64,000 bases of DNA from Rhodobacteraceae bacterium WFHF2C18 (GCA_002166865.1 NHTQ01000004.1:62001-126000), one strand, 5' to 3'; shown: positions 1 through 7,566, numbered from the stretch's first letter. Numbers and translations: made by a program. Notes: a model not told the origin generated them from the sequence alone.

Positions 1-82
1 ACCCGCGCAGCGGCGCAATCCCCTCTGGCCAAGGCGTGCCCCCTGGGTTATCTGGCTCTCTGCACTACGTTGAGGGGGCGTC

Positions 83-1231
83 ATGTCCGACACCACGCGC
101 TATGAAGACCCCGGCCCTGTCGAGGACAGCCTGAGCCACGCGATCGCGCCGACCGAAGAGATCATCGCCGAGGCACGCGCGGGCCGCATGTTCATCCTCG
201 TGGATCACGAGGACCGCGAGAACGAGGGGGATCTGGTCATCCCCGCGGAGTTCGCCACGCCCCGAGCGATCAATTTCATGGCCACCCACGGGCGCGGCCT
301 CGTCTGCCTGCCGATGACGGCCGACCGGATCGAGAACCTGGGCCTGCCGATGATGGCGCAGAACAATTCCTCGCGGCACGAGACGGCCTTCACCGTGTCC
401 ATCGAGGCGCGCGAGGGCGTGACCACCGGGATCTCGGCCGCGGACCGCGCCCATACCATCGCCACGGCCATCAACGACCAGAACACCGCCGCCGCGATCG
501 CCACGCCGGGCCATGTCTTCCCGCTGCGCGCCCGGCGCGGAGGCGTTCTGGTACGCGCCGGCCACACGGAGGCGGCGGTCGATATCTCGCGGCTGGCCGG
601 CCTCTATCCCGCCGGCGTGATCTGCGAGATCATGAACGAGGACGGCACGATGGCCCGTCTGCCCGACCTGGTGACCTTCGCCGAGCGGCACGGGATGAAG
701 ATCGGCACCATCTCCGATCTCATCGCCTACCGGCACAAGCACGACAACCTGGTGCGCGAACTCCGGCGCGACACGGTGCATTCGGCCCACGGGGGCACAT
801 GGCAGATGCGCATCTTCGCCGATCTCATTACCGAGACCGAACACGTGGTGCTGACCAAGGGCGACATCGCCGACGGCCGCCCCGTTCTGGCGCGGGCGCA
901 TGCGCTGAACGCGCTGGAAGACGTGCTCGGCATCGGTGGCCATCCGCCGGGCAAGCTGCAGCGCGCGATGGAGATCATAGGGGCGGAAGGGCGCGGCGCG
1001 GTCTTCCTTTTCCGCCAGCCGCGGCCCAGCCTCGCCTCGGAGATGGAGGACGAAGATGCGCCCCGCACGGTCAAGCAGACCGGCCTGGGGGCGCAGATCA
1101 TGTCCACCATGGGCTTGCAGGAGCTGATCCTGCTGACCGACAGCCCCGAGACGCGCTACCTCGGTCTCGACGCCTACGGCATCTCGATCGTGGGCACGCA
1201 CCCCATCAGCGAAGGAGACGGAGATGGCTGA
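83..1231 (+). CDS. ribB: 3,4-dihydroxy-2-butanone 4-phosphate synthase with degenerate GTP cyclohydrolase II domain
   Basis: Makes 3,4-dihydroxy-2-butanone 4-phosphate from ribulose 5-phosphate for riboflavin synthesis. The N-terminal half (to about residue 210) is a full RibB domain with the acidic loop [16 protein letters not shown] at 41-56. The C-terminal half (about 215-382) resembles GTP cyclohydrolase II, but that half contains no cysteine, so the three zinc-binding cysteines of RibA are missing and cyclohydrolase activity is not expected; this is a known alphaproteobacterial RibBA variant. A GAGGGGG sequence precedes the ATG. Overlaps ribH by 8 bases, so the two are translationally coupled in one operon. 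Confidence 0.95.
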   Translation: MSDTTRYEDPGPVEDSLSHAIAPTEEIIAEARAGRMFILVDHEDRENEGDLVIPAEFATPRAINFMATHGRGLVCLPMTADRIENLGLPMMAQNNSSRHETAFTVSIEAREGVTTGISAADRAHTIATAINDQNTAAAIATPGHVFPLRARRGGVLVRAGHTEAAVDISRLAGLYPAGVICEIMNEDGTMARLPDLVTFAERHGMKIGTISDLIAYRHKHDNLVRELRRDTVHSAHGGTWQMRIFADLITETEHVVLTKGDIADGRPVLARAHALNALEDVLGIGGHPPGKLQRAMEIIGAEGRGAVFLFRQPRPSLASEMEDEDAPRTVKQTGLGAQIMSTMGLQELILLTDSPETRYLGLDAYGISIVGTHPISEGDGDG

Positions 1232-1769
1232 AACCGAGTATACCCTGCCGCGGCCCGAATTCGACCGGCCCGTGAAGCTTCTGCTGGTGGTCGCGCCCTT
1301 CTACCGCGACATCGCCGATCAGCTGATCTCCGGCGCCCGGGCCGAGATCGAGGCCGCCGGCGGTGCCCACGATCTGGTCGAGGTGCCTGGCGCGCTGGAA
1401 ATCCCCTCCGCCGTCACCCTTGCCGAACGGCTGTCGAATTACGACGGCTACGTCGCGCTTGGCTGCGTGATCCGCGGCGAGACCACGCATTATGAAACCG
1501 TCTGCAACGACAGTTCGCGCGGGCTGATGCTGCTTGGGCTTCAGGGGCTGTGCATCGGCAACGGTATCCTGACAGTGGAAAATCGTGATCAGGCCGAGGC
1601 GCGCGCGGATCCCGCCCGCGGCAACAAGGGCGCGGGTGCCGCCGCGGCGGCCTTGCATCTGATCGCGCTGACGCATAAGTGGGGCGGCCGCAGTCAGGGT
1701 GTGGGCTTCGTGCCCGCGACCGAGGAATTCAGGCTGGCCGGCCAGGACAAGGACACCCCCAAGGCATGA
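1224..1769 (+). CDS. ribH: 6,7-dimethyl-8-ribityllumazine synthase
   Basis: Condenses the RibB product with 5-amino-6-ribitylaminouracil to lumazine, the step before riboflavin synthase. At 181 residues it is slightly longer than the usual 155-160. The family signature GCVIRGETTHYETV with its catalytic histidine is present, as is the N-terminal VVAPFYRDIADQL strand-helix. It overlaps ribB upstream and shares ATGA with nusB downstream, giving the common ribBA-ribH-nusB order. Confidence 0.97.
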   Translation: MAETEYTLPRPEFDRPVKLLLVVAPFYRDIADQLISGARAEIEAAGGAHDLVEVPGALEIPSAVTLAERLSNYDGYVALGCVIRGETTHYETVCNDSSRGLMLLGLQGLCIGNGILTVENRDQAEARADPARGNKGAGAAAAALHLIALTHKWGGRSQGVGFVPATEEFRLAGQDKDTPKA

Positions 1770-2251
1770 CCACACCGGACCGACAACTCTCGGGCAACCG
1801 TCGTCGTCAGATGAAATCGGCCGCGCGCCTTTATGCCGTGCAGGCGCTGTTCCAGATGGAGCACTCCCGCCAGACCGTCGAACGCGTGATCCACGAGTTC
1901 GAGGATCACCGCTTCGGGACAAGCTACGACGACGAGGACGAACTGGTCGAGGGCGATGTCGAGCTTTTCGAGATGGTCATGCGCGATGCGGTGAACTGGC
2001 AGAGCAGCATCGACCAGATGACCAACCGCGCGCTGGTGGCGCGCTGGCCTCTGGGGCGGATCGACCCGACGCTGCGGGCGCTGTTCCGCGCCGCGGGCGC
2101 GGAACTGACCCAGTCCGACACGCCGCCGCGGGTTGTCATCATGGAATACGTCGATATCGCCAAGAGCTTCTACCCCGACGGGCGCGAACCGCGGCTGGTC
2201 AACGCTGTGCTGGACCACATGGCCCGCGAGGCCCGGCCCGAGGCGTTCTGA
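1766..2251 (+). CDS. nusB: transcription antitermination factor NusB
   Basis: Part of the antitermination complex on rRNA operons; binds boxA RNA together with S10. The 161-residue all-helical protein begins MTTPDRQLSGNRRRQMKSAARLYAVQALFQME, shown here only to residue 32 as separate stretches: RRRQMKSAARLYAVQALFQ is the typical NusB opening, and MEYVDIAKSFYP with LVNAVLDHMAR forms the conserved C-terminal helices. The ATG overlaps the ribH stop (ATGA), which selects this start over an in-frame ATG 29 codons upstream inside ribH. Confidence 0.95.
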   Translation: MTTPDRQLSGNRRRQMKSAARLYAVQALFQMEHSRQTVERVIHEFEDHRFGTSYDDEDELVEGDVELFEMVMRDAVNWQSSIDQMTNRALVARWPLGRIDPTLRALFRAAGAELTQSDTPPRVVIMEYVDIAKSFYPDGREPRLVNAVLDHMAREARPEAF

Positions 2252-2371
2252 CACACGCGTGGCGATCCTTGCACGCCTGTCTTTTCGGAACAAAGCAGGG
2301 CCGTGGCCGTTCTTCCGGTGCAAGCGGGGGCTGAGACGTCACGCCACAGGCCGGGCGCTGCTCCTGCGGCC

Positions 2372-2399
2372 TTGAGAGATAGCAGTTCCATGTTATCTT
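2372..2399 (+). promoter_or_regulatory. candidate housekeeping promoter
   Basis: TTGAGA at 2372-2377 and TATCTT at 2394-2399, separated by 16 bases, lie 28 bases before the start of the small membrane protein gene. The match to a sigma-70 promoter is by eye. Confidence 0.4.
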
Positions 2400-2426
2400 T
2401 GATGCAAACGAAAGGAGCGTCCAGCC

Positions 2427-2765
2427 ATGCCCAAGCTCATTCGACTGTATATCATCAACGTCGCCATCGGTTTTGCAATCGCGGCGGCCTTCGTGGGCAT
2501 GCTGCTGTGGTTCGACGTCGCCAACCTCTGGCATCTCGTCACGCATAACGACAAGGGCCTGATCGCCGTCGCCATCCTTTGGATTTCCAACGGCATCATC
2601 TTTGCCGGCGTGCAGTTCGGCATCGCCATCATGCGCATGAAGGACGACGATGACGACGACAGTCACGGCGGCCTGCGCCAGCACGCGGCGGAGCGCCGCG
2701 AATACGCGACCATCCCGGTCCCCGCCGAGGAAGAGCCGCAGCACAGCTTTCTGAAGAACCGCTGA
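2427..2765 (+). CDS. small conserved membrane protein of unknown function
   Basis: A 112-residue protein with two predicted membrane helices (about 5-28 and 45-68), then a run of six aspartates (MRMKDDDDDDSHGG) and a polar cytoplasmic or periplasmic tail ending HSFLKNR. A good ribosome site (AAAGGAG) precedes the ATG. It has its own candidate promoter and terminator, so it appears monocistronic. I recognise no functional family; proteins of this shape are common as uncharacterised genes downstream of nusB in Rhodobacterales. Confidence 0.8.
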   Translation: MPKLIRLYIINVAIGFAIAAAFVGMLLWFDVANLWHLVTHNDKGLIAVAILWISNGIIFAGVQFGIAIMRMKDDDDDDSHGGLRQHAAERREYATIPVPAEEEPQHSFLKNR

Positions 2766-2786
2766 CAGGCGGGTATACACGGATCG

Positions 2787-2811
2787 AAAGGGGCGCTGCG
2801 GCGCCCCTTTT
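2787..2811 (+). terminator. intrinsic terminator
   Basis: A ten-base-pair stem, AAAGGGGCGC (2787-2796) with GCGCCCCTTT (2801-2810), has loop TGCG and ends in a short T run. It closes the membrane protein gene that stops at 2765. Confidence 0.8.
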
Positions 2812-2844
2812 CGTGTCCGGTGTCTTCTCGGCGTTGTCCCGCCT

Positions 2845-2878
2845 ATCCGTACAACACGCCCGTACGGGCGTGACGGAT
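2845..2878. repeat. nested palindrome around CCCGTACGGG
   Basis: The core CACGCCCGTACGGGCGTG (2855-2872) is a perfect 18-base palindrome. It is flanked by ATCCGT (2845-2850) and ACGGAT (2873-2878), which are complementary, with a four-base bulge on one side. The elements TTGTACGGAT (read on the minus strand) and CCCGTACGGG both occur again near 21978-22000. Confidence 0.7.
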
Positions 2879-2943
2879 GTTTCGTCATGTCGGGGGGGAT
2901 GTGGCGGGCCCGCGCGCGACCGTTTGGTTCTCTCATTCCCGAG

Positions 2944-2959
2944 GACCTGTATGTACAGG
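2944..2959. promoter_or_regulatory. 16-bp dyad, candidate operator
   Basis: ACCTGTA (2944-2950) and TACAGGT (2953-2959) form a perfect inverted repeat with a two-base spacer. TTGGTT lies about 18 bases upstream of the dyad centre, so the dyad could overlap a -10 region. The regulator is unknown. Confidence 0.45.
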
Positions 2960-3111
2960 TGGGCGCCGGTATAACCGGACCAGGGCCCGGACAGAGCCAG
3001 CTCCCTCGGAATTGCTATAGGCCACCGGAATGCAACCGTTCACGGGAAGGGCAGAACCCGCCACGCGCCTTACGTAGTCGCGGCCGGGCGGCAGGGCAAG
3101 GGGTTGCGCCT

Positions 3112-3126
3112 GTTCGATGTTTGTTC
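3112..3126 (+). promoter_or_regulatory. LexA (SOS) box of mmcB
   Basis: GTTC-GATGTTT-GTTC is an exact match to the alphaproteobacterial LexA operator GTTC-N7-GTTC. It ends 11 bases before the preferred mmcB start at 3138. Caulobacter mmcB is known to be LexA-regulated. Confidence 0.85.
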
Positions 3127-3137
3127 AATATGGACGC

Positions 3138-3590
3138 ATGGTGGAGACAGGCCCCGCCCCCCTGCAGCCCGGCCAACGCATCGCGCGTGGCGTCTGCCGC
3201 CATCTTCTGGGCCATGATTTTGTTTCCGTTGAGGAATTCTCGCCAGAGCGGGGCAAGCGCGTGGATGTGATGGCCCTGGGGCCGCGCGGCGAGATCTGGG
3301 TGGTGGAGTGCAAGTCCGGCCCGGCGGACTTCCGCGCGGACGCGAAATGGCAGGGCTACCTGGACTGGTGCGACCGCTTCTTCTGGGCCGTGGACGCGGA
3401 TTTTCCGGTGGAGCTGCTGCCGGAGGAGACGGGCCTCATCCTCGCCGATGACTACGATGCCGAGATCCTGCGCATGGCCCCCGAGGCGCGCCTGCCGGGG
3501 GCCCGCCGCGCCGCGCTGACCCGCCGGTTCGCCCGCCATGCCGCGCAGCGCCTGCACGGCCTGCGTGATCCGGGCCTCAGGACGACATGA
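3138..3590 (+). CDS. mmcB: MmcB family DNA repair protein
   Basis: A nuclease-fold protein (150 residues) of the MmcB family, needed in Caulobacter for damage-induced mutagenesis. Visible motifs are the restriction-like core GKRVDVMALGPRGEIWVVECKSG, given here in parts: RVDVMAL supplies the acidic residue and VVECKSG the ExK. LDWCDRFFWAVD follows. An in-frame ATG at 3117 lies inside the LexA box, so 3138 is the better start. The 3' end overlaps the convergent DUF6324 gene by 14 bases. LexA control supports a repair role. Confidence 0.88.
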   Translation: MVETGPAPLQPGQRIARGVCRHLLGHDFVSVEEFSPERGKRVDVMALGPRGEIWVVECKSGPADFRADAKWQGYLDWCDRFFWAVDADFPVELLPEETGLILADDYDAEILRMAPEARLPGARRAALTRRFARHAAQRLHGLRDPGLRTT

Positions 3591-3765
3591 GCCGCGCGGC
3601 CTTGGCCGCGGCCACGATCTCGGCGGCGATTTCATCGGCCTCGTCCGGCGAGAAATCCATGGGGATCTCCGCGCCTTGCGACTCGACGTACAGGCGCACC
3701 ATGCCCTGGTCGGTGGGGCCGATCTGCAGGTTGGATTCGATGTCGCGCTCGGTGTTGATGCCCAT
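3577..3765 (-). CDS. DUF6324 family small protein
   Basis: A 62-residue acidic protein (MGINTERDIESNLQIGP at the N-terminus, then a DFSPDEADEIAAEIVAAAKAA helix region given in two parts here: DFSPDEADEIAAE and IVAAAKAARL). It matches what I know as DUF6324, a Rhodobacterales protein without known function. The start at 3765 has a clear AAGGAGA ribosome site; the longer frame to 3927 has none. No signal peptide or membrane segment. Confidence 0.75.
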   Translation of the reverse strand: MGINTERDIESNLQIGPTDQGMVRLYVESQGAEIPMDFSPDEADEIAAEIVAAAKAARLMSS

Positions 3766-3917
3766 GACCGTCTCCTTCAGCCGTCCGCTTCGGTAACGCG
3801 ATCCCCCTTGGTTGGCAAGCGTCGTGCGCGGGGCATGCATCCATGCCCGCTGCCCGGCCGGTGGACCGACCGGGCCGGAGGGATGCAGAAATGGCGCCGA
3901 ATCCCCTTGCAAGAGAC

Positions 3918-3945
3918 TTGCAATCACGGGGCGCGGAAGTTAAAT
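3918..3945 (+). promoter_or_regulatory. candidate promoter of tRNA-His
   Basis: TTGCAA (3918-3923) and TTAAAT (3940-3945) with a 16-base spacer sit 12 bases before the tRNA. The -35 is one arm of a perfect inverted repeat, TTGCAAG-AGA-CTTGCAA (3907-3923). Confidence 0.5.
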
Positions 3946-3956
3946 CGCCCCGCAGT

Positions 3957-4033
3957 GCCGCCTTAGCTCAGTAGGTTAGAGCGCTTGATTGTGGATCAAG
4001 AGGTCCCCCGTTCGAGCCGGGGAGGCGGTACCA
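3957..4033 (+). tRNA. tRNA-His (GTG)
   Basis: A 77-base cloverleaf with anticodon loop TTGATTGTGGATCAA (anticodon GTG), T arm GTTCGAGCC and encoded CCA. The acceptor stem GCCGCCT pairs with AGGCGGT, giving G1:U72 and A73. The base before G1 is T, so the usual G-1 is not encoded. This matches the group of alphaproteobacteria known to have lost G-1 in tRNA-His. Confidence 0.97.
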
Positions 4034-4048
4034 CTTCCGCGCATGCCG

Positions 4049-4348
4049 TCATTGCAGGTCGATGGTCCGTCGCAGGGTGCCGTCGGCGCGGTCGAAGACC
4101 AGGATCCTGTCATCTTCGGTGACCACGGCGTACCAGTCGCCGCCGACAGTGAAGGCCGCGGCCTCCGTGCCGTCGGGCAGGTTGATCGCGTCGGGCAATG
4201 GCGGAGCGCTTTCGGGGAAGCGGATGACAAGGAGCGTGATCAGGATTACAAGGCCCGCGATCATCGTCCCGGTCAAGATCGTGACCAGGATACGCAGGAA
4301 CTTCACCGTGGCCGCATCCACCGGCGCAGGTTGAGGGGTGTCGTCCAT
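4049..4348 (-). CDS. DUF6476 family membrane protein
   Basis: A 99-residue protein with one membrane helix (about 17-43, [20 protein letters not shown]) and an extracytoplasmic part ending in a small repeat, [20 protein letters not shown], that looks like a single beta-propeller blade. It fits the Rhodobacterales DUF6476 family; function unknown. Its ATG (complement of 4346-4348) overlaps by two bases the ATG of the divergent pseudouridine synthase at 4347, so each gene's control region lies within the other. Confidence 0.78.
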   Translation of the reverse strand: MDDTPQPAPVDAATVKFLRILVTILTGTMIAGLVILITLLVIRFPESAPPLPDAINLPDGTEAAAFTVGGDWYAVVTEDDRILVFDRADGTLRRTIDLQ

Positions 4349-5372
4349 GACTGTCTCTTTCTTGACCGTCGAGATCGCAGGCGATCCGCCTGCCCGCCTT
4401 GATAAGGCGCTTTCCCGCGATGTGCCAGAGGAGGCCGCGCTTTCGCGCACGCGGCTGGCCCGGCTGATCGAGGCGGGCGAGGTGCGGGTCAATGGAACCC
4501 TCGTGCGCGATGCCAAGGCCCGTGTCGCGGCAGGTGACCGGGTCGAGATCGGCTTGCCGCCGGCCACGGAAAGCGACATCGCGGCCGAGGCCATAGCTTT
4601 GGACGTGCTCCACGAGGATGACGACCTGATCGTGGTGAACAAGCCGGCCGGAATGGTCGTGCATCCCGCGCCCGGCAGTGGCGGGGGAACGCTGGTCAAC
4701 GCCTTGCTGCACCACTGCGGGGACAGCCTGTCCGGCGTCGGCGGCGAGAAGCGCCCGGGCATCGTGCATCGCATCGACAAGGACACCAGCGGCCTGCTGG
4801 TCGCGGCCAAGACCGACCGCGCCCATCACGGCCTTGCGGCGCAGTTCGCCGCGCACAGCGCCGAGCGGCTGTACAAGGCTGTCGTTCACGGCGTGCCCGA
4901 ACCGTCGGACCCGCGCCTGCGCGGCACCCGGGGCGTGAGCTTCGAGCCCGGCAGCGTCCTGCGGATCACCACGCAACTGGCAAGGCACCGCACCGACCGG
5001 CAGAAACAGGCGGTGGTCTTTCAGGGCGGGCGGCACGCGGTGACGCGGGCGCGCGTGGCCGAACGGTTCGGGTCGCCTCCGGCGGCCGCGCTGCTGGATT
5101 GCTGGCTGGAAACGGGGCGGACGCACCAGATCCGCCTGCATCTGGCCCATGTCGGACACGCCCTGATCGGCGATCCCGTCTACGGGGGCCGGCGCAAGCT
5201 GTCGCGCTCGGCGCTGTCGCCGCGGGCCATCGCCGCCGCGGCGGCCTTTCCGCGGCAGGCCCTGCACGCCGCGGTGCTGGGGATCACGCATCCGCGCACC
5301 GGCGCGTCCCTGCGATTCGAGGCTCCCTTGCCCCGGGACATGGCGGAACTCATCACCGCCCTGCGGGGTTGA
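4347..5372 (+). CDS. rluD: RluA family pseudouridine synthase
   Basis: Isomerises uridine to pseudouridine in 23S rRNA. The 341-residue protein has an N-terminal S4 RNA-binding domain (about 15-75, [18 protein letters not shown]), then the catalytic domain with HRIDKDTSG at 141-149 (catalytic Asp144) and the [13 protein letters not shown] motif. The S4-plus-catalytic architecture fits RluD (helix 69) or RluC. A GTG three codons upstream is an alternative start. It diverges from the DUF6476 gene with overlapping start codons. Substrate assignment is by family only. Confidence 0.88.
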   Translation: MTVSFLTVEIAGDPPARLDKALSRDVPEEAALSRTRLARLIEAGEVRVNGTLVRDAKARVAAGDRVEIGLPPATESDIAAEAIALDVLHEDDDLIVVNKPAGMVVHPAPGSGGGTLVNALLHHCGDSLSGVGGEKRPGIVHRIDKDTSGLLVAAKTDRAHHGLAAQFAAHSAERLYKAVVHGVPEPSDPRLRGTRGVSFEPGSVLRITTQLARHRTDRQKQAVVFQGGRHAVTRARVAERFGSPPAAALLDCWLETGRTHQIRLHLAHVGHALIGDPVYGGRRKLSRSALSPRAIAAAAAFPRQALHAAVLGITHPRTGASLRFEAPLPRDMAELITALRG

Positions 5373-5462
5373 GCCGGTGAAAGCTGCGTGATCACGTTGA
5401 AACATGGCTCGCGTCGCGACGGAAATGCGTTCATGCTTCGTTAAACTATTCGGTTCATTAGC

Positions 5463-5491
5463 CTTGAAGAAAACGCGCTGAGGCCCCAAAT
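5463..5491 (+). promoter_or_regulatory. sigma-32-type promoter of rpoH
   Basis: CTTGAA (5463-5468), 15 bases, then CCCCAAAT (5484-5491). This is a near match to the heat-shock consensus CTTGAA-N13-17-CCCCATNT. Transcription would start near 5498, downstream of an in-frame ATG at 5490 but upstream of the GTG at 5529. Confidence 0.65.
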
Positions 5492-5528
5492 GAATGTTAA
5501 AGACAAAAACATCCAAAGGGACAGAAAC

Positions 5529-6425
5529 GTGAGCAACTATGCGAATCTGCCCGCTCCCTCCCCGGAAGGCGGGCTGAACAGGTATCTTCAGGAAATCCGG
5601 AAGTTTCCGCTTCTGGAACCCGAAGAGGAATACATGCTGGCCAAACGGTGGGCCGAAGAGCAGGACACCGAGGCCGCCCATGCGCTGGTCACCAGCCACC
5701 TGCGGCTGGCGGCCAAGATCGCCATGGGGTACCGTGGCTACGGCCTGCCGCAGGCCGAGGTCATCTCGGAAGCCAATGTCGGCCTGATGCAGGCGGTCAA
5801 ACGCTTCGATCCCGACCGCGGGTTCCGCCTGGCGACCTACGCGATGTGGTGGATCCGCGCCAGCATCCAGGAATATATTCTGCGCAGCTGGTCGATGGTG
5901 AAACTGGGCACCACCAGTGCCCAGAAGAAGCTGTTCTTCAACCTGCGCAAGGCCAAGGCGCGCATCGGCGCGCTGGAGGAAGGCGACCTGCGCCCCGAGA
6001 ACGTCAAGCAGATCGCGGATGATCTGGGCGTGACCGAGGACGAGGTCATCTCGATGAACCGGCGCATGTCGGGCAGCGACGCCTCTCTCAACGCCACGGT
6101 GGGCAACGAGAGCGAAGGCACCATGCAGTGGCAGGACTGGCTGGAGGACGAGGGCGCGGATCAGGCCGCCGATTATGAACGGCAGGACGAACTGGACGCG
6201 CGCCGCGAGTTGATGGCCGAAGCGATGGATGTCCTGAACGACCGCGAGAAGGACGTGCTGACGCAGCGCCGCCTGACCGACCAGCCCGTGACGCTGGAAG
6301 AGTTGTCCGGCCAATACGATGTCAGCCGCGAGCGCATCCGCCAGATCGAGGTGCGGGCCTTCGAGAAGCTCCAGAAACGCATGCGAAGCCTGGCACAGGA
6401 AAAAGGCATGCTGTCGGCCTCGTGA
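5529..6425 (+). CDS. rpoH: RNA polymerase heat-shock sigma factor RpoH
   Basis: Sigma-32 of 298 residues, the usual length. The diagnostic RpoH box QKKLFFNLR lies at 132-140. Region 2 is LATYAMWWIRASIQEYI and region 4.2 ends VSRERIRQIEVRAFEKL. GTG at 5529 is chosen because AAAGGGA (5515-5521) sits seven bases before it, the protein then begins SNYANLPAPSPEGG like Rhodobacter RpoH-I, and the promoter at 5463-5491 overlaps the alternative ATG at 5490. The heat-shock promoter implies autoregulation. Whether a second RpoH exists elsewhere cannot be seen. Confidence 0.93.
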   Translation: MSNYANLPAPSPEGGLNRYLQEIRKFPLLEPEEEYMLAKRWAEEQDTEAAHALVTSHLRLAAKIAMGYRGYGLPQAEVISEANVGLMQAVKRFDPDRGFRLATYAMWWIRASIQEYILRSWSMVKLGTTSAQKKLFFNLRKAKARIGALEEGDLRPENVKQIADDLGVTEDEVISMNRRMSGSDASLNATVGNESEGTMQWQDWLEDEGADQAADYERQDELDARRELMAEAMDVLNDREKDVLTQRRLTDQPVTLEELSGQYDVSRERIRQIEVRAFEKLQKRMRSLAQEKGMLSAS

Positions 6426-6453
6426 CAGGTTGGCGCGGCGCGCGAATGAAAGT

Positions 6454-6491
6454 AGCCTCTTCCGCGAATCCCGATGCGAAAGGGGCTTTTT
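6454..6491 (+). terminator. intrinsic terminator after rpoH
   Basis: A twelve-position stem (AGCCTCTTCCGC, 6454-6465, with GCGAAAGGGGCT, 6476-6487; one mismatch and one G-U) is followed by TTTTT. The 3' arm also holds the AAAGGGG that serves as ribosome site for the next gene at 6493. Confidence 0.65.
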
Positions 6492-6492
6492 C

Positions 6493-7566
6493 ATGCCGTG
6501 CAGGACCGTGGTCAGCCACGTCGATGCCCGTCGCCTTGTCAGGCTGGGGGGCGCCTTGCTCTTGTCGGTCACCCTCGCGGCCTGTGCACCGCGCCCGACG
6601 GCCGAGCGGGCCCCGCCCCATCCCGACGCGCGTGTCGTGCCGATCCATGTGGCGATGCTGCGTCCGCTCGCCGACCCTGGTGTGAAGTTCGGGCAGGAGC
6701 GCCCGGAGGAGTTGAACTACTTCCGGGCAAGGATATCCGTGCCGCCCACCCACAATCCCGGCCAGATCGAATGGCCGGAGGGCCAGCCCGACCCGGCCAC
6801 GGATTTCGTGGTGGCCGAGACCAAGGTCTATGCCGGCCCCGACGCGATGAAGCGGCAGATGCGGCGTCAGGCGCCCGGCCGGCCCGCGCTTGTCTACATC
6901 CACGGATACAACAATTCCCTGTCCGAGGCGATGTACCGGTTGGCGCAGATGCAGGCCGATTTCGACACGGATCTGGCCCCGGTCCTGTTCTCCTGGCCTT
7001 CGGCGGGCGATCCGCGCGGATACATCTATGACCGTGACAGCGTGCTCTACGCGCGGGACTATCTTGAGCGCGTGCTTTTGCAATTGACGGCAGGCCCCGG
7101 CGAGCGGGTCTTCCTTGTCGCCCATTCGATGGGTGCGCATTTGCTGATGGAGGCGCTGCGGCAGGCGGCCCTCAGCGGCGACCGCCGGCTGCTGTCCCGC
7201 GTGGCGGGCGTGGTGCTGATGTCGCCCGATATCGATCCCGACCTCTTCCGCAAGCAGGCCGAGGTGATCGGTGACCTGCCGGAGCCCTTCATGATCTTCG
7301 TCTCAAGACGTGACCAGATCCTGAACCTCGCCGGCTTGCTGACCGGGCGCAAGCCCCGCCTGGGTATCATCGACAACCCCGAACAACTGCGCGGGCTGGA
7401 CGTGACGCTGGTGGATTTCACCAACCTGTCGGACGGCGAGAGGTACAGCCACTTCGTTCCCGTCACCTCGCCCGCCGCGATCTCGGTGCTGCGGGGGATG
7501 ATCGATCAGGCGGGTCTTCGGGGCAGCGACTTTGCCGATTTCATGCGCATCCCGGCGAATCCCTGA
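6493..7566 (+). CDS. DUF900-type alpha/beta hydrolase lipoprotein
   Basis: A 357-residue secreted lipoprotein: signal peptide with lipobox LAAC and lipidated Cys31, then an alpha/beta hydrolase of the DUF900 family. Seen are the oxyanion strand PALVYIHGYNNSLSEA, the nucleophile elbow VAHSMGAH with Ser212, a later MSPDIDPDLF segment and a C-terminal YSHFVP histidine. The substrate is unknown; esterase or lipase activity in the envelope is an inference. The ATG lies two bases after the rpoH terminator T run and borrows its AAAGGGG as ribosome site. Confidence 0.85.
   Translation: MPCRTVVSHVDARRLVRLGGALLLSVTLAACAPRPTAERAPPHPDARVVPIHVAMLRPLADPGVKFGQERPEELNYFRARISVPPTHNPGQIEWPEGQPDPATDFVVAETKVYAGPDAMKRQMRRQAPGRPALVYIHGYNNSLSEAMYRLAQMQADFDTDLAPVLFSWPSAGDPRGYIYDRDSVLYARDYLERVLLQLTAGPGERVFLVAHSMGAHLLMEALRQAALSGDRRLLSRVAGVVLMSPDIDPDLFRKQAEVIGDLPEPFMIFVSRRDQILNLAGLLTGRKPRLGIIDNPEQLRGLDVTLVDFTNLSDGERYSHFVPVTSPAAISVLRGMIDQAGLRGSDFADFMRIPANP

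Larger units (their letters stand above)
2812..3111. other. palindrome-rich gene-free stretch upstream of mmcB
   Basis: No convincing coding frame occurs here. It holds a large imperfect palindrome (2845-2878), an ACCTGTA/TACAGGT dyad (2944-2959), a CCGGT-ATA-ACCGG dyad (about 2968-2980), and then unpaired GC-rich DNA up to the LexA box. A regulatory region or a non-coding RNA gene is possible; I matched it to no known RNA. Confidence 0.5.

Noticed and set aside
2940-3060. Possible SRP RNA, tmRNA piece or 6S RNA
   Set aside because: The conserved SRP loop, tmRNA acceptor ends and 6S bubble were looked for and not found.
5490-5528. ATG at 5490 as rpoH start
   Set aside because: It overlaps the predicted -10 of the heat-shock promoter, adds 13 residues not typical of RpoH, and GTG 5529 has a better ribosome site.
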